From the NCBI GenBank assembly GCA_963932465.1, contig OZ010786.1, positions 446,884,619 through 446,948,618 of the forward strand: DNA of 64,000 bases. Reading direction: 5' to 3'. A program made the translations under genes and the position numbers. The notes below the pieces were generated by a model. The model saw only the letters and a list, made by a program, of their open reading frames with translations, was not told the origin of the DNA and made no database searches. This document shows positions 12,131 to 22,879 of this stretch, piece after piece (within the stretch, counting starts at the first letter, position 1; each line of letters opens with the position of its first letter). This stretch comes from Maratus speciosus (Eukaryota; Arthropoda; Arachnida; Araneae; Salticidae).

Positions 12131-12340
12131 TTTAAGAAATTGCCGAATTTGGCAGCCAAATATAAGTTACTTTAAAGAAAAGCAGCTTGGATAAAGCTGA
12201 CTAATTTCGCGAAATTCTCATTCATTATATTGATAAAAATTAGTATTGAATCTCCTATATTCGGTTTCCACTAAATTGAGCTTCGTGTGTTTGCATGATA
12301 TAAGTTGGCTTTTTTTAAATAAGGATTATGAAAGCTACCT

Positions 12341-13150
12341 CTTCCTCCCGGCACTGGCCGGAAGGACTTTTTTTAAGTGGTTTTTTTTTTTTTTTTTAAA
12401 TCCTGAAAAAATATATTAGATGCATTGAGGAAGTATTTTCCGCACTACAGTTTTATAGTCTTGCTATAGATTAGAGGAAGATTTGAATTGATGTAACAGA
12501 AATCTCTGAAAATATCTTGTAATCATGTTTTACACTGTTATTTGTAAAACTAAAAGCATTACTTTTAAAGTTATCTAAAATTAATATTTTTACTTTGAAA
12601 ATTTAATTTTAAAACAATTATAAATGTTTCAACTGATATGCTGAATACAGAAAGAAATTTTCCTAATGTACGCGTTTTACAAATTTTCCTGATTACTATT
12701 GCTCTTGATCTGTCAGACCTATTTTGTCAACCAAAGTATTGCTTAATTCCTCTAGAGGTTGTTGTTTGTGTCAACCAATATTTTGTTTAATTCCTCTAGA
12801 AGTCGCTAACCATACCAGATCAGTGACCGTATCCGAAATTTTCCAAATTACATCAACATATGCAGTATGTACTACAGCCCTGCTTATGTTTGTATTGCGC
12901 AAGTTTGGAATGTTGTCCTTCTAAGACTATTAAAATGATATTTCAAAAAGAAGGCATTACCATATTTGTCTGAAGATTGTAAATGTTTAAAGGCACAGTG
13001 TAAACAAATAAAAATGTTTCTTAATACGGACAAAAATATATAATAATCGCTTGTGATATACCCAGGCTTCCGAACCCCGTTCATTATATACAAAAACCTC
13101 AAAAATCAATATATCTTCGAGATTTAAAGATAAATTCACAAAAATAAAGC
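12341..13150. other. No recognised gene; short direct duplication
   Basis: The only structure I see is a short direct repeat near 12727-12800, where TGTCAACCAA followed by TTAATTCCTCTAGA occurs twice about 60 bases apart. The ORFs on both strands have no recognisable domain. Confidence 0.5.
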
Positions 13151-13464
13151 TTAGTTTGCTCCCACTATATTTAGAGAACGTTTCCGAGTAGCTTTTATAA
13201 TATATTAATCAGTTTTCTCAACCCAGATTATAGATAATTTTATTGAATTTTTCAATTAAATTTTCTGTAGTGAATTAAACTCGAAAGCAAGCTTAATTTC
13301 CCTGCTGAAAATTTAATTGAAAAATTAATTAAAATTATATATGGGTCACCGATGCTGGGAGTATTTGTGTCTCATGTTTTGCTACAGAATTGTGTGCTCA
13401 TGAAGACTATTCCATCTTGTGCTGCAGTTGCAGTCTTACTAACATATATGAGTGAGAGATGCTA

Positions 13465-13545
13465 AGCTGGGTATCGTTCTCGTAGCTTAAATGGTAAAGC
13501 ATTTGGAGCGCTATTCCAACTGCCCCGGGTTATATCCACATTATA
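13465..13545 (+). repeat. Degenerate tRNA-like SINE head
   Basis: A-box-like CGTAGCTTAAATGGTAAAGC, an anticodon-arm-like stem TTGGA / TCCAA around loop GCGCTAT, and a decayed B box (GGGTTATATCC). It shares the leader GCTGGGTATCGTTC and the loop sequence with the foldback 450 bp downstream, so it is the same family. It is not a functional tRNA. Confidence 0.5.
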
Positions 13546-13743
13546 GTGTTTTCGGATGCTATCAATACACGAGTACACATCGCCATGTTCAACAAACATG
13601 CTTTCAGAAAAATATCATAAGTTAACAGCATTAACATTAAAATAAAAATTAATATTAGTCTATTACGTTTGCGGGAATATATTTGTTATGTAGCTGAAAA
13701 TGTTTAATCGAGAATTAATAGCATGACAAAAATTGATATTCCG

Positions 13744-14122
13744 GTATTAATACATGAAAAATTTTCCAGAGATAAACATTTGCCTTGCATACAATATATC
13801 AAATGAAAACCAAATTTCAAATTAATTGCTTAAAAGGCGCAAAGGCCAACATAGTGAAAAAGATTCCATTCCGGGACTCGAAGCCGGGCCATCAGTATAG
13901 CGCACTGAGAATCTACCGACTAAACCACATGGAACGATAGTGGAACGATAATAGTCAGAAATTTTCCAGGCTGGGTATCGTTCCATGCGGTTTAGTCGGT
14001 AGATTGTCAGTGCGCTATACTGATGGCCCGGGTTCGAGTCCCGGCATTGAATCTTTTTCACTATGTTGGCATTTGCGCCTTATAAGCAATTAATTTGAAA
14101 TTTGCTTTTCATATAATATATC
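13744..14122. repeat. Second tRNA-like foldback with flanking duplication
   Basis: Arms of roughly 145 bp (about 13785-13932 and 13976-14122) are inverted copies meeting near 13950. The plus-strand unit has a well-formed anticodon stem (TCAGT / ACTGA around GCGCTAT) and a perfect T arm (CCGGG TTCGAGT CCCGG). GATATTCCG occurs on both sides (13735-13743 and 14123-14131) and looks like a target duplication; R1 copy A has a related single sequence near 192. The structure is like the one at 1893-2228 but from a different tRNA-like family. Confidence 0.65.
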
Positions 14123-14314
14123 GATATTCCGATTTGAGAGAACTGATTAATTCATAATAAAAACTACTCGGAAACGTTTCCGAAATTCAGTGGTAGTAAA
14201 AGAAATTTTATTTTTATATGTGTTTATATAAATATCGAAAATTTGTAAACAAGATTTTATGTAACACATTTAGAAATATTAAAAATTTATAATAAAAATT
14301 AAAGCATTCATCTT

Positions 14315-14512
14315 TTAACCCTTTGATGGGCGAGCAATTGTGTTTATGTAATTTTGAATTCCCACCGGAAATTCAGAAAAAAAAATTATTTCAAAACAAG
14401 AAAAAGCAGTTTTTTAGGCTATTTTTCACAAAAGTTATAAAAATAAAACGTAATTAAAAGTTTCTGGTGCAAATATTAATTAAAATTAGGTGACCGCCCT
14501 TCAAGGGGCTAA
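14315..14512. mobile_element. TTAA-flanked MITE (TTAACCCTTTGATGGGCG type)
   Basis: The left end is TTAACCCTTTGATGGGCG and the inverted right end is TTAGCCCCTTGAAGGGCG. R1 copy A has a single TTAA (694-697) at the matching position, i.e. an apparent empty site. About 198 bp, no ORF. TTAA targeting suggests a piggyBac-type or Kolobok-type origin. Confidence 0.7.
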
Positions 14513-15327
14513 AAATGAAATAATCTTCTAAACAGTGTACTGACAGCTAATGCTTATTCAGCTGTTATCAAACTTTTATCCGCACAAGCATAAACTATTT
14601 TCATTATTGACTGGGTAATTACAATTATACATACAAATATATATTAGTACATTAATTTTTGACATGTTTATAGTTTTAACTTTTGAACCATTAAGAATGG
14701 CGATGCCAATAAACTAAATTAGTGTTAATGTTTGATGTATTTCTAAAATATCTCTCAAAAATATAAAGGATAATTTACTAGAATTCAAAGTTATAGGAAT
14801 TTGATTCTACAGTTTTCTTGCATTCATTCATTCATACATTCTAATCAATCATTTTCATGTAACATATTTCTATAGAAACTCTTCACTTAGTTTGATAAAA
14901 TCTAGTATAAAACTTACAGTGAATAAGTTTTCATATTTAAAACGAAATATTTTTTCTGTTTACTCTTTTCTAAATTACTTCGTAGATAATTTATAAGCAT
15001 CCAAACTTTCGAAAACGTACATTTATCCTCCTCTTAATTACAATTTTGCATGTTATTAACAAAATCGACGCAAGGTAGGGTAGATACGTTGTAATAAAGA
15101 ATTTTGACATATAAATTCGGAAGTTACTACTTCCGATCGATACCTATTATAGCATAGAAAATTTGTAATATACCATATGATAAATACGTTCACTCGTAGT
15201 TTGTAACAAAAAGATAAGTAAATATGTCAAACACATCTGCTTACGTACTTAAGCTCTGAGAAACAACTTTGTATTAACTCTCAGTTCCTTGTAATAATAA
15301 AAAAATAAAATTGGATATTTTATCTTG

Positions 15328-16811
15328 CAGGGTAATTCCGGGATTTATGCCGCACATTTTTTTGAATTTGTGTATAAAGTCCCATGGTGGACATAAAATA
15401 AAAAAAAAATCATGCTGTGCTATTTAATGTTAAATATACAGCACGTGTACTGCGACAAAAAAATTCAAAACAAATTATTAATATTTTTTAACAATTTTTT
15501 TCTAAAACATTACACTGCGGCGCGTCACCCGTACATTCAGGTTTAGACGCCGCACTTGTGAGGTAGTTATGCCGCTCTTGTAATAAGAACGGAATGAAAT
15601 TATAAATAAAAATATTTAAAAAATATATTCACATCTGGACTATAATTAACGATATAATAACAAAATGAAACTAAATGAGTACAATGAAACGTATTAGTAG
15701 ATTCAAATTAATAATTGTTGCCTACTTTCACTATTAAAATTATCGACTTATTTTTTTTACATTAAATTTTAATTGTTATTTCAGCAACAACGTAACATCA
15801 ATGTATTAGAAAGGGAAAAGAAAAAATTGTTTTTACATAATTTATTTGTTAACCCTTTCGGTACCGTTGGATTTTACACAAATTTTATTCAGTTGGTACA
15901 ACTTTTTAAAAAGAAGTTACCTTTACTTAAATAACCATGAAAATGCTCTAATTAAACAAAGCAAATATTACTTTTTTTTTTTTTACTGGTGCCGGAAAAA
16001 ATTTTGTAAGCTTTTTATGAAGGTGCTTATATACACCTATGATCCCGAATGGGTTAAGAGACCTGTTTTTTCGACTACAATCTAAAGAAAAAGTGTCGAG
16101 AAAGTACAGTCTTTATGTATCCACATTTAAACACATGATGCAACGAAGCCAATTACACTTCCTCTTATTTGGAGTAGTTTGCAAAGAACGTCTGCGTTAC
16201 GCATAATCCAATTTCTCATTATTATCATCTTGACTTTTTCTCTTGCATTTTTCTTGCCCTTCTTACTTTTTATTTTCCCCTTTTTTTTCCTTTGGTTTTA
16301 GTAACCTTGATAACATGCCTAACATGGTTAGTCTGTGCAAAAAAGAAAAGGAAAAGGTAATAACACTTAATCATCCAGTACAAAAGAAACTGCGGCATGT
16401 ATACCGGAATAGAAGTGCAGCATGTATCCCATTTTGCATGGTGCAGACATCAGCCATCACAGTTATCTGCCATCGCTAAGGGGGATGGCGTAACCATACA
16501 CACAGTATTCTATACAAATGCTACACTTAGTTTTGACATCGAAATCATGCATGCATTTAGTAATTAGTGTATGAAAAGTGTTTAAACATAACGTGTTTAA
16601 AAGTTTGGACAGTGAAATCATGCACTTATGCCAAATTAAGGAACGTACTTCTACACGTAAACATCAAAATGTAATTCACGCTATGCACTAGTTAAAATAA
16701 TCTCATTGCCCACCTATACTATGCGTTTGACGACCATCTATCGATAATTACAAGAAATACAAGGGATGTGTCATCTATCCCGTATGCGGCGACTTTCCCG
16801 GAGTTACCCTA
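15328..16811. mobile_element. 1.48-kb TIR element with CAGGGTAA/TAGGGTAA ends
   Basis: The left end CAGGGTAATTCCGGGATTTA and the inverted right end TAGGGTAACTCCGGGAAAGT are both followed by (A/T)GCCGCA. R1 copy A passes directly from TATTTTATCT to ACACATTTTTAAAT at this place (about 1491-1520), so the block is an insertion. It has no recognisable transposase and contains a nested TTAA MITE. The target duplication is unclear and the superfamily is unknown. Confidence 0.65.
15849..16057. mobile_element. TTAA-flanked MITE nested in the 15328-16811 element
   Basis: Perfect TTAA at both outer ends (15849-15852 and 16054-16057). The termini read CCCTTTCGGTACCGTTGG and, inverted, CCCATTCGGGATCATAGG. 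The interior includes a T tract and no ORF of note. Confidence 0.7.
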
Positions 16812-17094
16812 CTATATGCATTTTTAAATTTTCAAAACCAAAACTGTCTGGTGGTGGATTATGAGAGTGATAAAACTGAAATGTGTTTGTTTTTTAATAC
16901 AGGTATCTTCTATTGTAATTTTTTTATAATTTATCGATTCTATAATGATTCTATTTGAAACAAATGTTGCTGTCTCACCGGCGTTGGCGCAATTTTTTTT
17001 TTGCCCTATTTTGGCGAGAAAACTTCGTTTTTGACTACCTGTTAGATCTGTTAGAAAACAGCGTGTTTTTTTAATTTAATATATAACAGTTTAT

Positions 17095-17290
17095 GTTATT
17101 ATAAAACACACACAATTTAGTAACCTACGAAATTTTATTATAAAAATCATACATTTATTTTGTTATAAAATACACACTGTTTTTTTTTGTTGTTGTAAAA
17201 CACACAAAATTGCTATTATTATTATAAAAGACACAAATTATTTTATTATAAAAACACGCACACAATGTTTACTTTGTTACAAAGCACATA
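17095..17290 (+). repeat. Degenerate tandem repeat, unit about 35-45 bp
   Basis: TTATTATAAAACACACACAA recurs about six times with variable spacing. Related copies occur in R1 copy A (1755-1870 and 2230-2285), so the minisatellite belongs to R1. Confidence 0.6.
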
Positions 17291-18389
17291 CACATTTAAA
17301 AAAATACTATTCAGCTAATAATATCATAGGGCTTTGATTCACATTATCTGTTATATTGGGTTACCATAGAAAGTAAAATCTCAACAGCTTGTTTCCCACG
17401 CCCAGAAAATATCTCCAAATTGGCAGCAAAAAGAAACCCCGATGCGTCTGAGACACCGAAACCTTTGATTTATTAATGTAGAAAATATAAGTATCGGAGA
17501 TTGTATGCGATAAAAACGATTAACTCAAGAGACAGTTGCCTACAGGGATGAAACGCTGTACTCTGAAAACATTTTAAAAAGTGAGAATAGAGAGTAAGTA
17601 AAACTATCTTTTTCTCATTTTACCTGGTTTTATAGAACGAAGTATTAACAAAATAGTTCGCCAGAGTTTTCTAACATGTGTCTAATTATTCTATAACTGT
17701 TTTCTCACGTTGGTCCATATTAAAATATGCCTACCTTGTCGTACTACATTGGCCAAACAAACTATTTGGAAACAAGAGTTCAACAATAGCCCACCCAGTA
17801 GCTGCCGCAAATCCCCCTAAGATAACATTTAAATTAGAAGAATTTCTGTTTTCCTATTGTTGGCATATCAACTGTACAATTCCCCAAAGGTTTCCACAGG
17901 CAGCCAACGATGGGACACCAATGCTTGCTACTTGGTTATCTATTACAATCAGTCAGTATATAGGCTCCAACGTCCGCCAGAAAAATTTAAAAGAACTACA
18001 TTTCCGGACGATTGAAAAAAGACTCTGATACTCACGATTCCGGGAACTTTTTTCACATCTTTAGAAAGGAATCCGTTTGCCAATGGATTAGTTAATAATC
18101 TCGAAAAATAATAGGTCAACGAAATGTGCCGTCAAATGTGACATAAGTTGTCCCTTGTGCTGTACGTTACTTTCTGTTGATTTTGGAAATCAATTGTTTT
18201 GAGGTTTCTGATTCGTTCTGCTCTTAAAGGTTGATGAAGATAAATAAACGGTTACAATAATTAAAAAATAATAAAAGAAGACACTTTTTATTTTCTTGCT
18301 ACTGATATGTTAGATTCTCTAAAACTTCATGACAGCTATTTATTTAATTTAAATTAAATTCACATTGGAGACTATCAAAGGAGCCGCAT

Positions 18390-18627
18390 TTAACCCTTTC
18401 ACTCCCAGTGAGTCCAAATGGCATCATGATGTTAGTGGATTTTTTAATTCGGATATTCCAAGTTCATACCAAAAAATTAAAATAGCAATATTTGATTTAT
18501 TTAATAACAGGCCATTTCCGTATTTGAATAATGCGAAATTTAACATAGAAATTTTCTGGTGTAAATTCGGAGTCTCTGAACGACGTAATTTCTAGAACGT
18601 ATTCTACCATGTGAATGAAAGGGTTAA
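18390..18627. mobile_element. TTAA-flanked MITE (TTAACCCTTTCACTCC type)
   Basis: TTAA at 18390-18393 and 18624-18627. The ends are TTAACCCTTTCACTCC and, inverted, TTAACCCTTTCATTCA. R1 copy A has a single TTAA (3678-3681) between matching flanks (GACTATCA and AATTTCATTT versus AATGTTATTT), which reads as the empty site. The ORF across it (18365-18595) is incidental. Confidence 0.75.
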
Positions 18628-19014
18628 AATGTTATTTCGTTTCAAATAGCTGCCCTTATCAAGTAGGATAGGAAAAGATTATAGCAATTTGAATGCATAA
18701 GAAAGTTTATATGAATACTCTAAACACGATGTGGTTTTATTTATCAATCCTAGCCAACTGTCTACAATTGTCAGCCCTGTCATGCTTGCTAGCTCAGACA
18801 CATAATGGATGAGATACGATCTGCTCAACAGTGTCTTTTTTTCAACCGTAGCATATCTAAATACCTACGAGTATCTTTTCCTGCAGAAAAGAAACAATTC
18901 CCTGTTACTGAGTCTGAGTTGTTAGCAGCTTCCGTAAAGTTCTTCATTCACTAGAGAAGTAATTAGGGTTACGTCTAAAATGATTTAGAGTAGGGCGAAG
19001 TGTGCGTAGACATA

Positions 19015-19398
19015 TCGCTCACCCGCAAGAAAAGTGACACATCTCGACAACAGTAAATTTCAAAGGAGAAGTAAAGGAAAATGTGCATGATTTTACTGTA
19101 ACATGAAATTATATCACTTAGCTCTGCATGTAGGAATAAAAACGTGCATAAAAGTACAAAATCCTTAAGAATAAAGACGTAGGACGAGGTTGGGTGGGTT
19201 GGGTAATTTTACCTCCGCACACAATCCACCGCTTTTCAATGGTCACAAAGTGAAATGCACCGTAATAATGCGATTTTCCGTATAACTGCACTTATGAAAC
19301 TGTTTGTGTAGTAAGACGCACCTATGACAGAACTATTAGTGGAATAAAACGCAAAATGAATTTTTGCGAGATGTGTCACTTTTCTTGCAAGTAAGCGA
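19015..19398. mobile_element. 384-bp MITE with TA (or ATAT) target duplication
   Basis: About 30-bp TIRs: TCGCTCACCCGCAAGAAAAG and, inverted, TCGCTTACTTGCAAGAAAAG, both continuing TGACACATCTCG. The flanks are ACATA and TATGTC; R1 copy A has uninterrupted AATATGTCATCG near 4076, so the insertion is precise. TA with TIR starting TCGC, or ATAT with TIR starting CGC, fit equally well. No coding capacity. Confidence 0.8.
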
Positions 19399-19559
19399 TA
19401 TGTCATCGGGAAGAGTGTTTTTAAAATATGCATTCGTCATTTGTCTAAGGTAAAAGGATACTGATGCACCTTAGTGTAATGATTTAAAAAAAAATATAAG
19501 TAAACAGCAATCGAAAAAGCGTTATTTTAGCTGAGAAAAATCTAGAAAAGTCGTGGCTC

Positions 19560-20298
19560 TGATTCAGAAATTTTAATAATAAGATTAATATATAATATAT
19601 AAAACATCTTTAGATACAGTAATATAACAATGAAAGAAGCCGCCAAAAAATTGTTATCGACAAATATGTTGCTGAACTAAAAAATTATTGCAGCATACAC
19701 GATCGTGGAGGCAAGTACATTTCATGAACTAAAATCTAGTGCAGTATTTACAATGGACAAGCGCAATTGAAAAAATATATATAATAATTTAAATTTACAA
19801 AAAAAATATAAATTAAATTTATGATTTGTATCATACAAGTGCTTTTTTTAACTACGAGAAATCCGAAACTCTTTAAAACGAAACTCTCGGTTAACCGAAA
19901 TCCATTTTTAAAGCTTTTATTTTTTTTTTACTATCACATTCCTTCTGTGCAAAATTCATTTTTAAAACTTTTTTTACTATTAAATTCCTTGTATGCAAGC
20001 GGTCCTTTCCGAACCACGAGTACAGATAAATATTTTTATACCCTTTCTTATAATTACTTTGAATTTAAGTTGAGCTACCGTAAGCTGCGGACTGGACTAG
20101 AACACTGTCGGAGAAGGATGAACCGGAATGTGTGAATGTGGTCTAGCAGGTGTTTCTTCTGTTCTTTATGTAAATGGTACTTAATTTCAAAATTAAAATT
20201 AAGGTAATTTATTCTTGTTCCTATTTTACTGTTGCACTCGTTTACGCACTCGTTATAATAATAAAAAATAGCGCATATATTTGTCCGTAATGTTAAAA
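19560..20298. other. No recognised gene
   Basis: AT-rich. The 104-codon ORF at 19821-20135 is T- and K-rich with no domain. Part of this stretch may be the body of the Tigger-like element whose right end lies at 20299-20365, but I could not find a matching left end. Confidence 0.4.
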
Positions 20299-20366
20299 TT
20301 GGAGCTTTCTCGATTATCCGAAAGATAGTTGGTCCCAGTTACTTCGGATAATCGAGGTTCTACTGC

Positions 20367-20411
<45 letters not shown>

Positions 20412-20426
20412 GAGAGAGAGAGAGAG
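20299..20426. mobile_element. Tigger/pogo-like terminal fragment followed by microsatellites
   Basis: Read on the minus strand from 20365: CAGTAGAACCTCGATTATCC, then GAAG, then a second CGGATAATCGAG. This is the typical appearance of a pogo/Tigger terminus with a subterminal repeat. It abuts a (TA)n run (about 20368-20408) and an (AG)n run (about 20411-20426). Only one end is recognisable. Confidence 0.55.
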
Positions 20427-20722
20427 ATGTTTATAGACCAGAATTTTTTTGTTGTTATTTAAAATTATTTACAGTTATTTCAATGAATAATCTATTACTT
20501 TTCACGGGAAAAAAAAAATGAAAACTAAATGCGTGAATAATTCTATAATTTAAATTTTGTTTCATTATGAAAGTATTTCGAATATTTAATGATTTTTTAA
20601 TACATTTTTTAAAATTCTTAATATGACTTTTTTTTATTTTGGATTTTTGGTTTTGTAATTATTGCCTACGTAATAACTATTTTCAGAAAATAAATATCCT
20701 TTTTTTTACTTATTTTTAAGTA

Positions 20723-21785
20723 CAGTCGTGGAAAAAAAAAGGAAACACCCCCTACTAACTCCCCAAGAACTTATCGTAGAAGAAAGTTACTGGTACCGAA
20801 TGACTGGAAATAAAATCTACTTTTAAATGATGAATATAAAATTTGCTTATCTACATATTAAAACGAATCCAAACTTCATTTTTTTCAATGGCAATACCCA
20901 ATCTTAACGAGATATTTCAAATTTTTGGTTCAAACTATGCCTAGACACGAAATGTCAGGTCATTTGAATCATGAGTTTTTTAATTATAAACATTCAAAAT
21001 TTAGTGCTTCTAATGTTAAATTACATTTTCATATTTTTATTTATGTCTCCTGAAATTATGCTCCTAATGTGCTAATTTTTCGTTTAGCAATAATTCTAAT
21101 ATACCCAAACATAAATACGTTGAATTTGCAATTTTTATAATTTTATGATATGAATTATGAAACATGAAATTAATATTCGAAAAAATCATGAATTGCAACC
21201 TACATTTTTTTTTTTTTTTTATGGATTTAGATTTATTAAGTCCTGCTTTATGGAAATCCAAAATTTCACATTTTTCTGCCAAGTAGTTTTCAAATTATGC
21301 TTAAAAACTGCAAAATGATGGTTTAAGGGGCCGTCAATGATAGAAGTGAGTAGATATTTTGAAATTTCTTCTTCTGCTGTCTGGTAATCTAACCGGCTTC
21401 ATTGACTGCTTCAGTGGTGCTTAAGGTCAAGAAGGGAGCTCTGTCGGTTAACAACCGAGTACCGAACTTCAATTTCGAAACAGTCCTTAAAATACGCTCG
21501 TTTTAAAATAATTAATTTCTCGGAAACTTGTGGTACGAATTGCATAAAAATTTGCTTTTAGGCCAATTGAAGGGAGTAGAGTTCATTTATGCTGTCAGAA
21601 TTGTGTACTGCTATTGAAAAAAAAAGTTATGGTTCGTTTTAATATGTAGATGCCCCCCTAAGAAAATTTTATATACATCATTTAAAAGTAGACTTTATTT
21701 CCAATCGTTCGGTACCAGTAACTTTCTTCTACAATAATTTGTTGAGGAGTTAGTAGGGGGTGTTTTCTTTTTTTTCCCACGACTG
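20723..21785. mobile_element. 1.06-kb TA-flanked element, copy 1
   Basis: Long TIRs start CAGTCGTGGAAAAAAAAAGG on the left and, inverted, CAGTCGTGGGAAAAAAAAGA on the right, both continuing with ACACCCCCTACTAACTCC. TA flanks both ends (20721-20722 and 21786-21787). A related copy is at 59922-60995 in the opposite internal orientation. There is no transposase ORF, so it is probably a non-autonomous Tc1/mariner-superfamily element. Confidence 0.8.
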
Positions 21786-21787
21786 TA

Positions 21788-22540
21788 CATAGACAGTTAT
21801 CCTAACTATAATAAGAAGAATCTAAGATCTAAAACAACCAAAAGTCAAAAAGCTAGTTGTTAAAATACGATACACTTATTTCCCTGTGAAAAATAGTAGC
21901 TTATTTATGTAAATATCAGTAAATAAATTTTAAAATTTGCTTAATTTTATGGTGTATAAAAGTTCCAATTGACTTTTTTTTAGTTTATTATTATTATTTA
22001 TTTTATCTTTACTTTTCATTAGATATATAAACATGCAAAGATTCGCAGTTAAAATTATATTTCTATAATTAACTGCATTTTATAAAAATATTAAACAAGA
22101 AAAAAATTCAATTCCGAAAGAAAATACTGCGTAGACACTTATTCTAATTAAAAAACAAGAATCCCAGACTTTAAAAAATCATATTAAAGATATACGAGCA
22201 TATCTTCAATAAACCATGAAATATTTGAATGAAGAAACAAAATGAAAATTAAATATTTAAGCATTTTAATTTCTTTCTCTGTTCAAAATAGTAGATGGTC
22301 ATTGAAATAATTGTAAATAATTGTAAATAACAACAAACAGTTTCTGTCTATATGAGCCTATATTTATTTATTTATTACTTTTCATTATTTATTTAAACAT
22401 GCAAAATTTCGTACTTAAAAAAGCACTTATGTGCTACAAAAGATACATTTAATTAATATTTTTTGCCAATTTGAATTATTATACATATATCTTCAATTGC
22501 GGTTCGAAATTGATTGATGAAAATTTTCGCTCCGAAAATT
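21788..22540. other. No recognised gene
   Basis: AT-rich sequence with no TIR pair or conserved ORF that I can support. Confidence 0.5.
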
Positions 22541-22542
22541 AA

Positions 22543-22624
22543 GTCCGTGCGGGATTTGAACTCACGTATAAAAAGCTCAAATCCAACATGCTGCCGACCA
22601 TGCTACTGAGCCGATTCTCCAGAA
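22543..22624 (-). repeat. tRNA-like SINE head
   Basis: On the minus strand a GGCTCAGTAGCATGG A-box-like segment is followed by GAGTTCAAATCCCGC, a good B-box and T-arm. The middle does not fold into a standard anticodon arm. Probably a tRNA-derived repeat rather than a tRNA gene. Confidence 0.5.
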
Positions 22625-22879
22625 TGGGAACTTATCCGATTATAAACTGTAACGTAAACTTTCATTTTCTCACTACCCCCAGGGGGCTGCGCTTTATGAC
22701 TGTCATATATTTATATACTAGCTATAATCTATCGATATACAAACGTTCATCGCATTCGGTGACCATAACCTCAGTGCCTTCCCTTGTCCGAGTTCATGGC
22801 CAGGCAAAATTAATGAAATCTGGCCCTAGTCAATCAATCTATCTATACTTTAATGTTATAAAGAGATAAAGTTTGTTTG

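Larger units (their letters stand above)
9864..12340. mobile_element. TIR-bounded element containing a 327-bp tandem array
   Basis: The block starts with AGGTAGCTTTC and ends with its exact inverse GAAAGCTACCT. The left end is also a perfect hairpin with 10-bp arms (AGGTAGCTTT / AAAGCTACCT). Between the ends lie a (TA)n run and seven diverging copies of a 327-bp unit. There is no transposase. The 11-bp TIR match could be partly fortuitous, and the ends could belong to an unrecognised family. A GC-rich small hairpin (CCGGCACTGGCCGG) sits just outside the right end. Confidence 0.5.
13150..19440 (+). repeat. Dispersed segment R1, copy B (enlarged by insertions)
   Basis: It is collinear with copy A (110-4240) but longer because it has acquired a tRNA-like foldback (13744-14122), TTAA MITEs (14315-14512, 15849-16057, 18390-18627), a 1.48-kb TIR element (15328-16811) and a 384-bp MITE (19015-19398). 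The left end includes one arm (AACGTTTCCGAGTAGC, 13158) of an inverted pair whose partner is near 14160 (TACTCGGAAACGTTTCCGAA). No ORF is conserved between the copies over its whole length. Confidence 0.65.

Noticed and set aside
13822..14061. 79-codon ORF containing CRDSNPGHQ
   Set aside because: It is the minus-strand translation of the tRNA-like B-box region, a common artefact in genomes with tRNA-derived SINEs.
17678..18028. 116-codon ORF in R1 copy B that looks superficially protein-like
   Set aside because: The matching region of copy A (about 2740-3110) does not keep the frame, and no domain is recognised.
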